This document shows positions 63,340-64,000 of a stretch of DNA of 64,000 nucleotides, in pieces. Both the position numbers and the translations under genes were made by a program. This DNA is from Acinetobacter lactucae. Lineage in GTDB: Bacteria > Pseudomonadota > Gammaproteobacteria > Pseudomonadales > Moraxellaceae. The notes under the pieces were generated by a model. That model did no database searches. It worked only from the letters and a program-made list of their open reading frames with translations, and was not told where the DNA came from. How positions within the stretch are numbered: position 1 is the first letter of the stretch; each line of letters starts with the position of its first letter. The stretch spans positions 1 through 64,000 of the forward strand of contig NZ_LRPE01000011.1 of NCBI RefSeq assembly GCF_001605885.1, given 5' to 3'.

Positions 63340-64000
63340 TTGAGCAATTCATCTTCCCAATTAAAACGCGGACTTAAAAATCGCCATATCCAGTTAATTG
63401 CCATGGGTGGTGCTGTCGGGACAGGTTTATTTTTAGGCTCTGCACAAGTCATCCAGTCTGCTGGCCCCTCTATTATTTTAGGTTATGCCATTGTCGGTTT
63501 GGTCGCATTTTTAATTATGCGCCAAATGGGTGAAATGATCGTAGAAGAACCTGTGGTTGGTTCCTTTAGTTACTTTGCACAAAAATATTGGGGCAAATTC
63601 CCTGGTTTTTTATCGGGCTGGAACTATTGGGTGGTCTATATTCTGGTCGCGATGACCGAGCTGACAGCAGTTGCTAAATATGTGCATTACTGGTGGCCCC
63701 ACATTCCTGCTTGGATATCAGCCTTATTTTTCTTTGTTCTGGTTACATGTTTGAACTTAGGCAACGTTAAATTTTATGGTGAATCTGAGTTTTGGTTAGC
63801 CATTATTAAAGTTGTAGCGGTCATTGCCATGATCGTGTTTGGCTTATATTTATTGCTCACCGCAGGTAGTGACTCTATCGCTAGCTTTTCAAACCTATGG
63901 CAGCATGGCGGATTTTTCCCGCATGGGTTCTCGGGCCTATTTTATATGCTCGCCTTTTTAATGTTTGCTTTTGGTGGTATTGAACTGATTGGGATGACTG
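63340..64000 (+). CDS. Amino-acid permease, AAT family (partial, cut by window end)
   Basis: The open frame begins with TTG (coding for the first Met), then SNSSSQLKRGLKNRHIQLIA, and MGGAVGTGLFLGSAQVIQSAG, the helix-1 signature of AAT-family permeases. At least six helices are seen before the window ends, with VGSFSYFAQKYWG and FAFGGIELIGMT. The family includes AroP, ProY and PheP, and the sequence is close to these. There is no clear Shine-Dalgarno, and the TTG start is inferred from the fit. It may belong to the polyamine cluster or be independent, as a terminator precedes it. Confidence 0.82.
   Translation, partial: MSNSSSQLKRGLKNRHIQLIAMGGAVGTGLFLGSAQVIQSAGPSIILGYAIVGLVAFLIMRQMGEMIVEEPVVGSFSYFAQKYWGKFPGFLSGWNYWVVYILVAMTELTAVAKYVHYWWPHIPAWISALFFFVLVTCLNLGNVKFYGESEFWLAIIKVVAVIAMIVFGLYLLLTAGSDSIASFSNLWQHGGFFPHGFSGLFYMLAFLMFAFGGIELIGMT

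Noticed and set aside
1..64000. CRISPR arrays, tRNA or rRNA genes and insertion sequences
   Set aside because: No spaced short repeats, no conserved RNA gene sequence and no transposase were recognised by reading; a dedicated search could still find a missed tRNA.

Overview
The window reads as chromosomal DNA of a low-GC gammaproteobacterium, almost certainly Acinetobacter and probably the A. baumannii-calcoaceticus complex. The evidence is the AT-rich intergenic DNA, a hydroxycinnamate (hca) operon in the order known from Acinetobacter baylyi ADP1, vanAB with a GntR-type VanR, OprD-family porins paired with aromatic-acid MFS carriers, and an extra succinyltransferase/aminotransferase pair resembling the ornithine locus of pathogenic Acinetobacter. 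I saw no rRNA, tRNA, CRISPR array or insertion sequence. Nearly everything is catabolism of plant- or host-derived small molecules and its local regulation.

Layout. (1) 0.6-13.2 kb: a pirin, a TetR regulator with two near-identical upstream repeats, then two flavin-monooxygenase modules (metal-dependent hydrolase/SDR/FMO/methyltransferase, and AraC/FMO/SDR/esterase/GMC oxidoreductase) resembling mymA-type lipid or ketone oxidation clusters. (2) 13.3-15.5 kb: an OsmC-YcaO fusion. (3) 15.7-25.6 kb: vanillate locus with porin and MFS carrier on the minus strand, arylsulfatase, a lipoprotein-type formylglycine-generating enzyme and a second porin on the plus strand, then vanA, vanB and vanR. Four GGATCC-centred palindromes matching the known VanR operator lie in front of the transport genes, the sulfatase operon and vanAB. 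(4) 25.7-37.4 kb: hcaR, hcaK, and hcaABCD-porin-DUF3237-thioesterase-hcaG, with a perfect 17-bp inverted repeat pair in the divergent control region. (5) 37.5-45.8 kb: D-glucarate/galactarate catabolism (FCD regulator, semialdehyde dehydrogenase, kdgD, gudD, permease, garD). (6) 45.9-49.5 kb: DMT exporter, AraC regulator, coniferyl-aldehyde dehydrogenase. (7) 49.7-51.2 kb: three small AT-rich orphan genes. (8) 51.3-56.1 kb: CycA-like permease, astA/astC paralogues and a divergent Lrp/AsnC regulator. (9) 56.4-64 kb: PatD-like aldehyde dehydrogenase, tandem SnoaL protein, FCD regulator, cytosolic Cache-like protein, APC permease, PuuB-like oxidase, and the start of an aromatic-amino-acid-type permease cut by the window end.

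How the parts fit. Chlorogenate-type esters would be cleaved by HcaG. Hydroxycinnamates become vanillate or 4-hydroxybenzoate through HcaC, HcaA and HcaB. Coniferyl aldehyde can join through its dehydrogenase, and VanAB demethylates vanillate. The most interesting point is that a sulfatase, a probably periplasmic sulfatase-activating enzyme and a dedicated porin carry VanR operators. This suggests a sulfated vanillate-like aromatic (for example a phenol sulfate conjugate) is taken in, desulfated and sent to the vanillate pathway. That substrate is inference; the operators, gene order and catalytic motifs are visible in the sequence.
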